This document shows, one piece after another, positions 1 to 10,500 of a stretch of DNA of 64,000 bases. Origin of the DNA: Cymbidium sinense (lineage: Eukaryota > Streptophyta > Magnoliopsida > Asparagales > Orchidaceae). The translations under genes were made by a program, and so were the position numbers. The notes under the pieces were generated by a model. That model had not been told where the DNA came from, did not search any database, and saw only the letters and a list, made by a program, of their open reading frames with translations. Every line of letters starts with the position of its first letter. Position 1 is the stretch's first letter. The stretch spans positions 10,316,976-10,380,975 of the forward strand of contig CM038215.1 of assembly GCA_021442155.1 (NCBI GenBank), in the 5' to 3' direction.

Positions 1-399
1 ATCCCCACCAACAAACCAAGGTTTATTGACAAAGGTAGCAAAATTCCTCAAATTTTCCCAAAGAAGATTTCTACTAGATATATTATAAGATGCATAGACA
101 AAAGAGCCCAAAACACTATATTCATCATAAGATATTTGAGCATTGACAACTTGTTGAAAATCATCAAGAATAGAAAGCTCCACAAAATTATTCCAAAAAC
201 ACCAAATTTTATTACTAACATTAGTGAAAAATTTATTGAAATCAATTATTCTAGCAACATGGTTAATTTTGTTTACATGAATAAGATGCACCAAAATAAT
301 AAGTAAAGAAATATTATGAATATTGTAAAGATTTCTAATATGATTATGAAAAGAGAGGTTATCGATCCCTCTAACATTCCAAACAAGATAATTAAACAT
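1..399 (-). CDS. LINE ORF2 N-terminus: APE-type endonuclease domain (partial)
   Basis: The frame runs without a stop from an ATG at 399 down to base 1, 133 codons, and continues outside the window. It begins MFNYLVWNVRGID, matching the WNxRG start of plant L1 endonucleases, whose Asn binds the catalytic metal. Further on come NKIWCFWNNF, the central GSFVYAS strand motif and, at the very edge, KPWFVGGD, the start of the GGDFN motif with its catalytic Asp. In living elements this domain nicks target DNA for target-primed reverse transcription. The usual Glu of the L-E-P/T segment appears replaced by Val in LVHLI (my alignment by eye), so nicking activity is doubtful even though the frame is open. 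Homology is clear; completeness cannot be judged. Confidence 0.85.
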   Translation of the reverse strand, partial: MFNYLVWNVRGIDNLSFHNHIRNLYNIHNISLLIILVHLIHVNKINHVARIIDFNKFFTNVSNKIWCFWNNFVELSILDDFQQVVNAQISYDEYSVLGSFVYASYNISSRNLLWENLRNFATFVNKPWFVGGD

Positions 400-793
400 A
401 AGAAAATAAAAAAGGTGTTAAGAAAAGGTTAATTAAGAGAGGAGAAGAAGGTCACAGCATATTTAGTGTTTTTGGACAATTTGGCAGGGAAGTTTTTAAA
501 ATTTTTTTGATTTTAGAATGTTAAGTTTGGAAACCATTTCCTTTTCCCAAAGAATCATCATCCGAGAAGGATTTATCAACATTTTTCATAGATTTAGGGG
601 ATGTCTCCTATATAGAAGTGAGTTCTCCTTCTTTCAAGTAATTAGAATTTATTAAAGGCAAATGAGCATCGGGTATAACAAGCGACGGAAACAAAAAAAA
701 TTATTAAGAAGGCAAGTGTGAACATCAAGCCCTTATTCTTCAATACCCAGATTATTAGACAAAACTAAATCTTTTCTCAGAATTTAAATCTTC

Positions 794-963
794 CTAAACT
801 AAAGTAAAGTTCAGTTTTTCAAACTGAATATCATGAAAAACCAAAGCCATATTCTCCATTGAATTTGAGTGATGCATAACATTGATATCCTTATTAATAT
901 TTTCAATTAAAGCTTCATTTTTATCAATCAAAACTGATAAGGATGCATTGATCAACTCAGAGG
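794..963 (-). pseudogene. LINE ORF1 C-terminal remnant
   Basis: Minus-strand frame of about 56 codons ending at a TAG (794-796). It reads ELINASLSVLIDKNEAL and then a Met/His-rich stretch, resembling the low-conservation linker at the end of plant LINE ORF1, downstream of the zinc knuckle. The nucleic-acid-binding core itself is absent, having been cut off where the telomere-like repeats start. It lies upstream of the endonuclease frame on the same strand. The call depends mostly on that position, since the sequence is not diagnostic. Confidence 0.45.
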
Positions 964-964
964 A

Positions 965-1685
965 AAAAAATTTAAGGTTAGGTTTATATTTATTTTTTTT
1001 TAGGTTAAGGTTTTATTTTTTTATTTTTAGGTTTAAGGTTAGGTTTTTATTTTAGTTTTTTAGGTTTAGGTATTAGGTTTTTACTTCAGGTTTATTTTTA
1101 GATTTTATTTTTTAGTTTAGATTTAGGTTTATTTTTAGTTTATTTTATCTTATTTAGTTTAGGGTTTAGGTTTAGTTTATTTTAGTTTTAAGTTTAGATT
1201 TTATTTATTTTAGTTTAGTTTATTTTAGTTTAGGTTTAGGATTAGGTTTTTTTTCTAGTTTAAGCTTTAGGTTTTTTTTTTAGGTTTATTTTTTAGGTTT
1301 AGATTTTTATTTAGTTTTTATTTTATTTTATTTTAGGTTTATTTTATTTTTATTTTTCATTTACTTTTTATTTATTTAGTTTTTTAGTTTTAGTTTAGTT
1401 TAAGTTTTTATTTATTTTATTTTAGTTTAGTTTTTAGTTTTTTTTTAGGTTTAGGTTTAGGTTTAGGTTTACATTTTAGTTTATGTTTTTATTTTATTTT
1501 ACTTTATTATTTTATTTAGGTTTAAGTTTCTTTATTTATTTTTTTTAGGTTTTATTAAGTTTAGGTTTAGGTTCTTAGGTTTTTAATGTTTAGAGTTTAG
1601 GGTTTAGGGTTTAGGGTTAGGGCGTTTTTGGGGTTTAGGTTTTTGGTTTAGGGTTTAGGCTTTAGTTTGGGGTTTAGGGATTTTT
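965..1685. repeat. Degenerate telomere-like satellite array
   Basis: Built almost wholly from TTTAGG, TTTATTTTA and TTTTTAGG words on the plus strand. From about 1590 to 1680 it tightens to near-perfect TTTAGGG repeats, the Arabidopsis-type telomere unit. It is interstitial, with a LINE on one side and a GR-RBP unit on the other. No coding content seen. Confidence 0.9.
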
Positions 1686-2147
1686 GTTTTTTTTACAGAG
1701 AATAAATTCAGATTTCATCAACCAAGTAACACAACAAGTTTTCTAAGACAGAAGCGATGACATAGATCATGAATGAGCACGCATAGAGCAAATCAAAAAC
1801 ACTAGATAACTAGAATCATCTCTACTATAAAGATACAGTTCCATAAGCGATGACATAGATCATTCTTCAATTTATCGAGTTCTGTTCAGAACCACCTTAG
1901 CCTATTGAGTAATGGGGTCCACCATCATATCCCCGATCTCTCCCTCCACCACCACCACGATTATAACCTTCATCGCTCCTCTCACCTCTATAACCACCAC
2001 TGCTCCGACCACCACCTCCATATCTACCAGCACCTCCAGACCACCTACCACCACTATGATTACCACCGCCTTCGCCTTCGCCTCCATCGCCAGATCTACA
2101 TTATCCCTAGTTGACGGTGATGTTCCTTCCAATAGGGTTCTACCCAA
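1686..2147 (-). pseudogene. GR-RBP unit A: C-terminal exon plus 3' UTR
   Basis: On the minus strand the coding part (about 2147 to 1867) begins with a decayed form of N-G-x-N-L-D-G-R-N-I-T-V-N, the end of the RRM of plant glycine-rich RNA-binding proteins, and passes into a Gly/Tyr/Arg-rich tail (for example GAGRYGGGGRSSGGY and RDRGYDGG). It ends at a TGA. In-frame TAG stops replace Gln codons after the RRM remnant and TAA interrupts the tail; the conserved last Trp codon is TCG. The rest (1866 to 1686) is a conserved 3' UTR-like sequence finishing in a T-run on the plus strand, that is, a poly(A)-like edge. Parent proteins bind RNA and act in stress and clock responses. This copy lacks nearly all of the RRM and cannot do so. 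Confidence 0.8.
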
Positions 2148-2159
2148 TTTTAGGGTTTA

Positions 2160-2731
2160 AGTTTAGGTTTAGGTTTACTAAGTTTTAGGGTTTACATTTA
2201 TTTTTTAATTTATTTAGTTAGTTTAGGTTTAGGTTTAGGGTTTGGGGTTTATGGTTTAGGGTTAGAGTTTATGGTTTAGGGTTTAGGGTTTAGCATATTA
2301 GGGTTTATGCTTTTAAAGTTTAGGGTTTAGGGTTAGGGTTAAGGGTTTAGGGTTTAGAATTTAGGGTTTAGGATTTTTAGGCTTTAGGGTTGTAGGTTTA
2401 GTGTTGTAGGTTTAGGGTTTAGGGTTTATCTAGTTTACTTTAAGGTTTAGGGTTTAGGATTTTAGGGTTTATGCTTTTACTGTGTAGGGTTTAGGGTTAC
2501 GATTTAAGGTTTAGGTTTTAGAGTTTAGAGTTTAGGGTTTAAGGTTTTTAGGGTTTAAGGTTTAGGGTTTAGGGTTTATTGCTTAGGTGTAGGTTTTCTA
2601 TTGTAGTTTTATGGTTTAGGGTTTAGGGAAAGGGTTTTTTATTTTATTTTATTTTTTAGGGTTTAGGGTTTAGGGTATAGGTTTTAGGTTCAGGGTTCAA
2701 GTTTTCATTTAGGGTTTAGGGTTTTTGGTTT
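2160..2731. repeat. TTTAGGG-type array between units A and B
   Basis: Dense TTTAGGG and one-base variants (TTTATGG, TTTAGAG, TTAGGG), among the cleanest telomere-like stretches in the window. It immediately adjoins the exon edge of unit A and the poly(A)-like edge of unit B. No gene seen. Confidence 0.9.
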
Positions 2732-3214
2732 TTTTTAACAAAGAACCAATTCATATTCAATATTTCTTCTTTTCGATTTCATCAACTAAGTAACACACCA
2801 AGTTTTCTAAGACACAAGTGATGACATAAATAAAAAATGAGCACACATAAAGAAAATAAAAAACCATAGATAACTAGAACTATCTCTACTATAAAGACAC
2901 AATTCTATAAGCAGTAGATCGGATCAGCTGTTCTTCAATTTCTCCAGTTTCTATCAGAACCACCCTGACCTCCTGAGTAGTGGGATCCACCATCATATCC
3001 CCAATCTCTCTCTGCCACCACCATGGCTATAACCTCCATCGCTCCTCACACCTCCATAACCACCATTGCTCTGGCCACCACCTCCATATCCACCAGCACC
3101 TCTATATCCCCCACCACCACTATGATAACCACCGCCTCCGCCTTTGCCTCTACCAACAAATGTAGACTGAGCCTGGTTGATGATGATGTTTCTACCATCA
3201 AGGTTCCACCCATT
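2732..3214 (-). pseudogene. GR-RBP unit B: best preserved N-terminal edge
   Basis: The minus-strand coding part is about 3214 to 2935. It starts right after CCTAAG with NGWNLDGRNIIINQAQS, the RRM end with its Gln codons intact, then GGYHSGGGG, GAGGYGGGGQSNGGYGG and a Ser/Asp/Arg-Gly tail. One extra base near GGGRER shifts the frame; after it the other frame gives GYDGGSHYS and ends SDRNWRN then TGA, so the terminal Trp is kept. The 3' UTR block follows down to about 2732. Of the ten copies this is one of the two closest to coding, with a single frameshift as the main lesion. The preceding AG could be the native intron acceptor. The plus-strand His/Pro-rich readings across it are shadows. Confidence 0.82.
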
Positions 3215-3225
3215 CTTAGGTTTTA

Positions 3226-4695
3226 AGTTTAGGTTTAGGTGTATTAGGTTTTATAATTTAGGTTTTTTTTTAATTTATTTAGTTACTTTAGGTTTAGGTT
3301 TATGGTTTTGGGTTTTAGGTTCAGGGTTTTGGGTTTTGGGTTTTTGCATTTATGCTTTTAGGGTTTAGGGTTTAGGGTTTTTTTAGGGCTTAGGGTTTAG
3401 GGTTAAGGGTTTAGGGTTATAGGTTTAGGATTTAGGGTTTAGGGTTTCGGATTTAAGGTTTAGGGTTTACGGTTTAGTGTTTAGGGTTTTTTTTTGTAAA
3501 TTAAGTAAACCAATAGGTTTAGGTTTATTTATTTTTTATTTATTTATTTTAGTTTATTTTATTTTTTATTTTTATTTAGGCTTATTTTATTTTATTTAAT
3601 CGCTTTATTTATTTTAGTTTTTGTTTATTTATTTTATCTATTTTGGTGTAGTTTTTTTATTTTAGTTTATTTTTTAGGTTTAAGTTTAGGTTTAGGTTTA
3701 TTTTTTTAGTTGAGTTTTATTTTTATTTTATTTTCTAGGTTTAGGTTTTATTTTTTATTTTTAGGTTTAGGTTTAGGTTTAGGTTTAGGTTTTCATGTTA
3801 TTTTTTTAAGTTTAGGTTTTTAGTTTATTTTTAGGTTTTATTTTTTAGTTTAAGTTTAAGTTTATTTTTAGTTTATTTTATTTTATTTAGTTTATCTTTT
3901 GACTTAGGTTTAATTTATTTTAGATTTAGGTTTAGGTTTTATTTATTTTAGTTTAATTTAGGTTTAGGTTTATTTTATTTTTATTTTAGGTTTAGGGTTT
4001 TTTTAGTTTAGGGTTTGGGTTATATTTTTTATTTTTTTTAAGTTTTATTTTTAGGATTAGCTTTTATTTATTTTAGTTTAGTTTATTTTAGTTTAGGTTT
4101 ATGTTTATGTTCATTATATTTATTTTATTTTTATTTTAGGTTTAGGTTATTTTTTTAGTTTAGGGTTTAGGATTTATTTTTTATTTATTTTTATGTTTTG
4201 TTTTTTAGGTTTATTTTTTATTTATTTTATTTTATTTTATTTTTTATGTTAATTTATATTTATATTAAATTTAGTTTATTTATTTTAGTTTAGGTCTTTT
4301 ATTTTAATTTATTTTTTAGGTTTAAGTTTTTTCTTTAGTTTTTTCTTATTTTTATTTTATTTTTTAGGTATAGGTTTTAGTTTTTATTAGGTTTATGTTT
4401 AGGTTTTTATTTTATCTTTTTAGGTTTAGGTTTTAGGTTTTAATTTTAGAATTATTTTTAGATTTTATTTTTTAGTTTGGGTATAGGTTTATTTTTAGTT
4501 TATTTTATTTTATTTAGTTTAGGTTTAGGTTTAGGTTTAGGTTTAGGTTTTATTTAATTTAGTTTAGTCTATTTTAATGTAGGTTTATTTTATTTTTATT
4601 TTAGGTTTAGGTTTTTTTTAGTTTAGGGTTTAGGTTTTATTTTTAATTTATTTTTAGGTTTTATTTTTAGGTTTATTGTTTAGGTTTAGGTTTTC
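3226..4695. repeat. TTTATTTTA / TTTAGG satellite array
   Basis: Begins with TTTAGGG-like repeats and then, at about 3490, the A-rich linker AAATTAAGTAAACCAATAGG that recurs across the window. After it comes about 1.2 kb of TTTATTTTAGTTTAGG-type repeats. No coding signal. Confidence 0.88.
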
Positions 4696-4696
4696 A

Positions 4697-5040
4697 TTTA
4701 GTTACATTCAACGATGAAGACTTACTCCTACGGATGACCGAGCATAATCGTCTCTTTACATTACAGTGGATGTTGGAAGATACAGGCTATCTAGAGTTCT
4801 GGTTGACTTAGGTGTATCAGTCAACATTATGAGTCTAAGATCCCTTGCCTACTTAAGGATCTGCATCTCCAAACTACAAATAGAAAGGATGATGCTTTTA
4901 GGATTTAATGAACAAGGTGAGAGGGCCATGTGGTGTTTATTTTTGGATGTATTGGTGGGGGTGACACCACACGGATTGTAGGGGTCATACTTTTTGAGAT
5001 GATCGTACAACATTGAGGTATGTTGTACTATATCGAAAGA
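4697..5040 (+). pseudogene. Ty3/gypsy aspartic protease fragment
   Basis: The plus strand reads TFNDEDLLL, the segment that precedes the protease in gypsy polyproteins. After a frameshift near 4763 it gives RVLVDLGVSVNIMSL, matching the LVDGGSxVNIM active-site region with the catalytic Asp kept and the next residue changed from Gly/Thr to Leu. LLGFNEQGERA follows, the usual G-F-N-x-x-G-x-R-A block. The frame then loses homology at a TAG about 4979. The enzyme would mature Gag-Pol by cleavage. This piece is isolated: no gag before it and no reverse transcriptase after it for 8 kb. The gypsy pol at 12.3 kb starts with the complementary downstream half of a protease, but the join is not convincing, so I treat them as separate. 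Confidence 0.75.
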
Positions 5041-7455
5041 TAGAGGCATCACCCTACAATGGACCTAATCACATAATAAGGACTCCTAAAGCATGATGGG
5101 TCTTCGAATGTATAGGGGATTCTTCACCTACTTTCAATGGATGAATAAAGTAGGGTTTATATTAAACCAAGTTCTTAAGTTCCCTATGGAGGTAAGCCTC
5201 TATAGTTAATTACATCTTAGGAAATTAAATTTCCTAAGAATAATCTTGATTAAAGTAGACAATTATCATCTCCAAATATTTCAAAGTTAGACTTTCAAAG
5301 GATTGGTTATATTTGGAAAATCAATTGGGAAAGTTTAAGGAGAAGAATTATTTTTGGAATTCAAATGAAATATGTTGGAAATGCTCATGATACTAAGAAG
5401 CTTTGTGAGCATTCCAATCTATCCTTTGGTTGACCTTTATAATTTTGCGGTTGAGGAGATTTATATTTTATTTGAGTTGAAATTTAATTAGATTACTAGG
5501 GCTTATAATCCACCAACACAAACTTGTGGGAATGCCTAAGAGGTGAGGATTTATGCTCATAGCCTAAAGGAAATAGCTACCTCAGATCCTAAATTTAAGA
5601 AGCTTTAGTTCATGCTAAACCATGACCTAAATCTAAGCGACAGGTGGACATAAAAGGTTTACCTCCACAAGAGAGAATAAATTATCTAATTTTTGGGCAT
5701 ATAATCTCCTATAGTGGATGCCAGCTAACTCCTTCTATGATTTTAAAATGATGTAGTTCGGTCTTATGAATTGCAAGATAGCTAGGGTAGTTATTTAATT
5801 TGAAAGAGACTAAAGTCCTCAACACACTTCCTAAGAGACTAGAGCATGAGTGGTATGAGTATATGACTTAATCTATAGATGCAAAATCTTTTCAAATTTT
5901 ATTTCATTTTAGACACATTATTTTGATAGTGGCTTTAGGATTTCTTATGCCTAAATGGATGATGAAATAGGTTATGGGTCATATTAGCTAGAAGAAGGTG
6001 TTCTCCACCACAAGGGATGCCCTCATAGGTGAAGCATTCCTTTATCATGCAAGGATGGAGATCCTTCATGTTCAAGAGAGAAAGAATATGCATGCATGAT
6101 GTGAAACACACAATCATATAGCTAAGGGGTTGCTAAATCTTCTAATTATCTTATTTATGTCTTAGGCTTTATGATGAGGTTATGAGTTATTTAAAATTTT
6201 ATTATGAGTGATTAGTTGGGTAGAAAAGTTATTTTTATCCTAAGAGCCTAATCGTATCCAAGACACACATTAAAACATCAATCATTTAAGAATAAAAAGC
6301 ATGCCATCCTAATGCATAATGTAAACATAACATCAAATAATTATATAAACTATCATAAAAGAATAAAAGGCTGGTGCGGTCAGATACCATCGTACAACCC
6401 AAAGAGAGAAAATATGGGTAGTTGAGCTCTACCCTTATACAACCTGGAATATGAAAGAATAATTTTAATTGTATTAAATGGAGGACTTCTTTCATCATAT
6501 CTCCATCTTTGATTTGGTTCCTTCTTTGACTTGGATGGTGCTTACTTCAAAGGCATCACAGGGCACCCTAGGATAAAGTCTTTTGGCCACTGCTCAACAT
6601 AATCCCCCAAAGCACTAATCCTAATCCCTATTGTAAAAATTACATTTATATGGGAAAGGTAAATCTAACTACACCTGCAAAATAAATGTTAGCTAAATAT
6701 ACATATAATCCCAAGCAGTTGTATTTATAATTTGGACTTAGCACCCTATACATGGGTAACAGCCCACCTGTCCTAACTTGGATTGTGCTTAAAGATTTAA
6801 GCAACCTGCAAAAAGAGCATTCACATTTATTTTTAAGCATCCCTTAAGCATAATCCTAGCATGATTAGGCTAATATTGGCCTATCATCTAGTCTACTAAG
6901 CATACACCCTAACATCCAAGCATCATAAAAAAGCATACATCACATCATACACCATCCTAACTTAGAGCTAAAAGTGGTGAATGTAATGTATTAAAGCTTG
7001 TGGTAAGTCTTGTTAGGCATTAGTGTTGTATTTTCTAAGTGTAGAAGGATTCAATTTAACATGAAAGGTTAATTTCATTTGAAGTAGTTTAATTGATTTG
7101 AGAATTTTAATCTATGTTTTCTTTTGTTTCATTTGATTACACTTAGTAACTAAGTGTTATAAAGAGAGGAAAAAAGGAATACCCTCTTTCATCCCTACCT
7201 TAAATCACTTTCTAAAGTATATTAATTTGTTTAGTTCTCTCTAGTGAATGGCTTATTAAATGATTTAATTAATCTTAAGTTTAGGTTAACTTTAAATAAT
7301 CCTATTCAAAATGAAAGGCATCTTAAGATTTATTTAATTCAATTACTACCACATGACATATATTAAACCATTCCTTTCCATCACATGTAACATGCATATG
7401 ATTTAATCCTAACTGTATCTATACATGCAACATATTTTAGCACACTTAAATGATG
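5041..7455. other. AT-rich sequence without recognisable genes
   Basis: No open frame of convincing length and no motif I recognise on either strand. The composition and the scattered stops resemble non-coding retrotransposon DNA (LTR or untranslated regions), but I found no matching terminal repeats within the window to prove that. Short open stretches near 5935-6117 and 6286-6498 show no family motifs. Confidence 0.5.
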
Positions 7456-7459
7456 AATA

Positions 7460-8340
7460 TATGTGTATCTTTAGAATTTATATATTTTTTGATTGAATTA
7501 TTTAAACATATTAATTTAAAACTTTATTCAAATTATTATACAAAAAGTACATAACAATGAAACTAAATAAGCATGTGCCGTTGTTAAACTAAGGAAGTCA
7601 GGTAATCAAATGACTACCTTGGAGCTAGATAAAGCCGCGTATTCTTGGGATGTCGAGACTATATACCCTTTTGCATTCAAACATATGTAAATTTGTAGAC
7701 ATGAACATAAAAAGTATGCTCCAAATCATATGGCTAATTAATTCAGGCACTTTGCCAATTATGAATGCATGCAATTTTAATGTAAAATGGGATTTTCATT
7801 CACTAATCACATATACATTTACATGTACAAAGATATAAAGGTGTGTCATTGTTAAACTAGGGAAGTAAGGTAATCAAATGACCTCCTTAGGGCTAACTAA
7901 AGCCTCCTATTCCCTGGATATCCACACTATATACTTTCTTTTCTTGGACACACATGGATGTACACATAAATAAGGTAAAGAAAACCATGCAAAGAAATAT
8001 TTTTTTTTTATTGAATCATTTATATATATCAATTAAAGCTCTATCCAAATACTAATGTTAAAATACAAAAGAATGAAGTCAAATGGGTACGTGCCATTAT
8101 TAAACTAAGGAAGTGAGGTAATCAAATGACCTCCTTGTGGTTAGCTAAAGCCTCATGTTCCCGTGGATATCCACTATATACCCATTACCATTTAATCTTA
8201 TATAAATCAACACATGAATAGAGGAAAGAGAACTCAACATTCATACACTTAAGCTATAAGCATGCATTTATTATGTATTTATAACTAGCATCATAACACA
8301 TATTATTATTCATTTAAAAGCTTTTGAGAAATACATTTGG
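7460..8340 (+). repeat. Tandem repeat, about 245-272 bp, three copies
   Basis: The phrase GGTAATCAAATGAC, preceded by AAACTA(A/G)GGAAGT and followed by an AGCTA(G/A)-TAAAGCC block and a CTATATAC ending, recurs at about 7590, 7867 and 8111. The spacers between are partly alignable. A fourth copy forms the first bases of the second duplicated segment at 30661. Function unknown; the pattern suits a subterminal repeat of a larger element. Confidence 0.8.
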
Positions 8341-8349
8341 ATTTAATAG

Positions 8350-9390
8350 TGATAATAGCCACACATATATTAAATTAAATGAACACAAGCAAGCTTACAT
8401 AAAGGAAATTTATTTTATTTTACATGATTTTGAAAAGATGGATGCATAAGTTCAAATGACATACCAAATTTAACATGATTGGATAGAGGACAATCAAATA
8501 TAAGAATGTGATTCATTCAATTGAACTAGTTCTTAAGGATAATCAAATCAGATAAGATTATTTAAAGCAAACCAAAGCTTCTTTATTAATTAAGTTTTGG
8601 ATTTGATTTAAAGAGGAGAAGAAATCATCACTTATTATTTTTAAACCCATTCCAACATTAGTCATTTAATTTAATTTTAAAAAATGTAATTAAGTCAATC
8701 TTATGGGTTAATTAATTTGAACCCTTAATTAAATGAATTAATTACCCTTACATATGTCACCTTAAAGTAATTAATGAAATTATTATTATCCAACATGATA
8801 TGTATGGAAAATAAACTTGCAATAATCCTAGGAAATAAAAGGGGTCTAATGCAATTTGCACATGATTAATAGTTAATTAGATTAAGGGACTCAATCACCT
8901 ACCTTGATGGTTTCCCACAAAATTAAGTAAGCAATAAATCCCAAGAAAATCATGAGAGGCATAGGTCATCCCATTAAATTAACCCACAAAATTTGGGATT
9001 AATTTTTCAAGTTATTAAGGAGTAATTAAGTTGATTAATTTTATAATTAAATCTTAATTACAGTTCAGAATTAGTTAAGATCATTTTTAATTAATTCTCC
9101 ACAAAAATACTTTTAAAAGGAGTATTTATTTGCATTTTTTTATTTCTCTATGATTTTTTTTATGATTTTTAGAAGTTTTAGCCATTAAAAATAATTAATT
9201 AAGCCAAATTAAAGCCTAACCTTGTTGGTGCCACATGGCGCGCTGACGTGGTGTGCCTTCCATGTGGCACCGTGGAATTGGCTAGTTAAAACTTATCTAA
9301 CTTAGCACCTATGTGGCAACGATAATGCACTTTCTCGTCCATTGTTTGATCTAAGATCGAACAGCTACAACTAATCCCACACCTTAATAG
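8350..9390. other. AT-rich non-coding part of the duplicated segment
   Basis: Rich in TTAATTAA-type words and stops in all frames. A short GC-richer block at about 9228-9330 (CACATGGCGC, CATGTGGCAC) has inverted-repeat character and resembles LTR regulatory DNA of plant gypsy elements. I could not find a second LTR copy at the other end, so this remains a suggestion. Confidence 0.45.
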
Positions 9391-9397
9391 GATTAAA

Positions 9398-9456
9398 TCA
9401 GTTCAATCTAGTAGATCTAATCAGTTCAATCTAGTAGATCTAATCAGTTCAATCTG
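9398..9456 (+). repeat. 23 bp minisatellite, about 2.6 copies
   Basis: ATCAGTTCAATCTAGTAGA plus TCTA is repeated head to tail at 9398, 9421 and, partially, 9444. The homologous place in copy 2 (about 32255-32280) has only a single diverged unit, so the expansion postdates the duplication or was lost there. Confidence 0.9.
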
Positions 9457-9459
9457 ATC

Positions 9460-10500
9460 ATGTGAAATGGATGGTGTGTGGTCTAACGTCACGCAAGTGA
9501 GGGAGAATGGAGTCTGTCCACCATTGCTCACTTAATCAGAGCTTACCCAAGCTCGAATCAACACCAAAAGGATCCACACCTTCACGACATTGATCATAGG
9601 CGATCCAACAGTCAAGATCACATGAGATGCAAGTTTTCTTTAAAAAGCTCCACCCATTTTTGCCTAAGGATCAGTTTTGGAAGCATACCTCACCAGAGCT
9701 CAAGATCGGTGGTTCAAATGATTGAGGATGCTTCATCTAGTGGAGAGGAAGCCCTATTGAATAGTAATTGGATAAATTCCCCAAAGTTTGCTCAGAATGC
9801 TACAAACTGATGATTTTGAGGCCGACTTTGATTGAAGTGCCACCTCCAATGCTCCAAATGCTTGGGAGATTATTCAATCTTGCTCAATGGGGACTAGGGA
9901 AGGTGTGAGCAAAGTTAATTTGAGTTTGATGGAGAAATGGGGAATTTAGGTCAAAAATGGGAGTGCCATGTTTCGGGATGTACAAGAATGGTATTTTCTG
10001 ATCAAGGAATGAGCTCGAGAGCTTAGGGAATGGTTATAGCGCCTCTTCTTGTGTATCTAGGCTGAGGAATGATTTTTGTGTGTGTTTAAGTGGAAATGAG
10101 GGGGTGTATGCTCCCCTTCATCTTGATTGGATAGTGGGATTAGGTTTGTCTTGTAGTGGACATCTGACCATTTTAAGGAGTCATGGGTCATCAGGAGGAG
10201 GTGAGTTGGCTCGGCTTGGTTAGTTGAAGTTATGGCGGTGGCTACCAAGAAGGAATCATGGGTGTCCTATGGGTTTTAAATGCTCTAATAGGGAGGGTGA
10301 GGTGATTTCACCTCCCATGGGTCATGGCTGACCCAACCACCCCTTGGGTCGACAGTAGTGTCCCCTAGTGGACCATTGGGAGTACCAAGTGGCCAAGGAA
10401 TGGAAATGACCACTTACATGGGTGATTTGTATTATGTGATTCCCTTGACCCAATGGTAGAATGATCATTTTGCATGGGATTTGATTTGGGCAGATTTGAA
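9460..10500 (+). other. Non-coding block conserved between the two gypsy segments
   Basis: Aligns well with 32300-33350. Both copies hold a short open frame here (9622-9810 and 32335-32640) with the shared string NSNWINS or SSNWINS, but the frames start differently and match no family I know. Conservation is at nucleotide level, as expected for recent duplication, so I do not call a gene. Confidence 0.5.

Larger units (their letters stand above)
1..965 (-). mobile_element. L1-type plant LINE, 5' part, cut by window edge
   Basis: Reading the minus strand leftwards from about 965 gives first an ORF1-like tail and then the start of an endonuclease reading frame that is still open at base 1, which is the ORF1-to-ORF2 order of plant L1 LINEs. 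The element stops abruptly at about 965, where telomere-like TTTAGG repeats begin, so it is 5'-truncated or inserted there. Its reverse transcriptase and poly(A) end would lie left of the window. Between 400 and 790 the frame is broken and I see no clean coding. Identity as a LINE rests on the endonuclease motifs described in the next entry. Confidence 0.82.

Noticed and set aside
1905..2160. Plus-strand His- and Thr/Pro-rich open frames over the GR-RBP units (also at 2980-3226 and 40512-40778)
   Set aside because: They are the complement of Gly codons of the minus-strand GR-RBP tails and share no motif with known proteins.
7460..8340. CRISPR-like array
   Set aside because: Only three 250 bp units with alignable spacers, in a plant genome; it is an ordinary tandem repeat.
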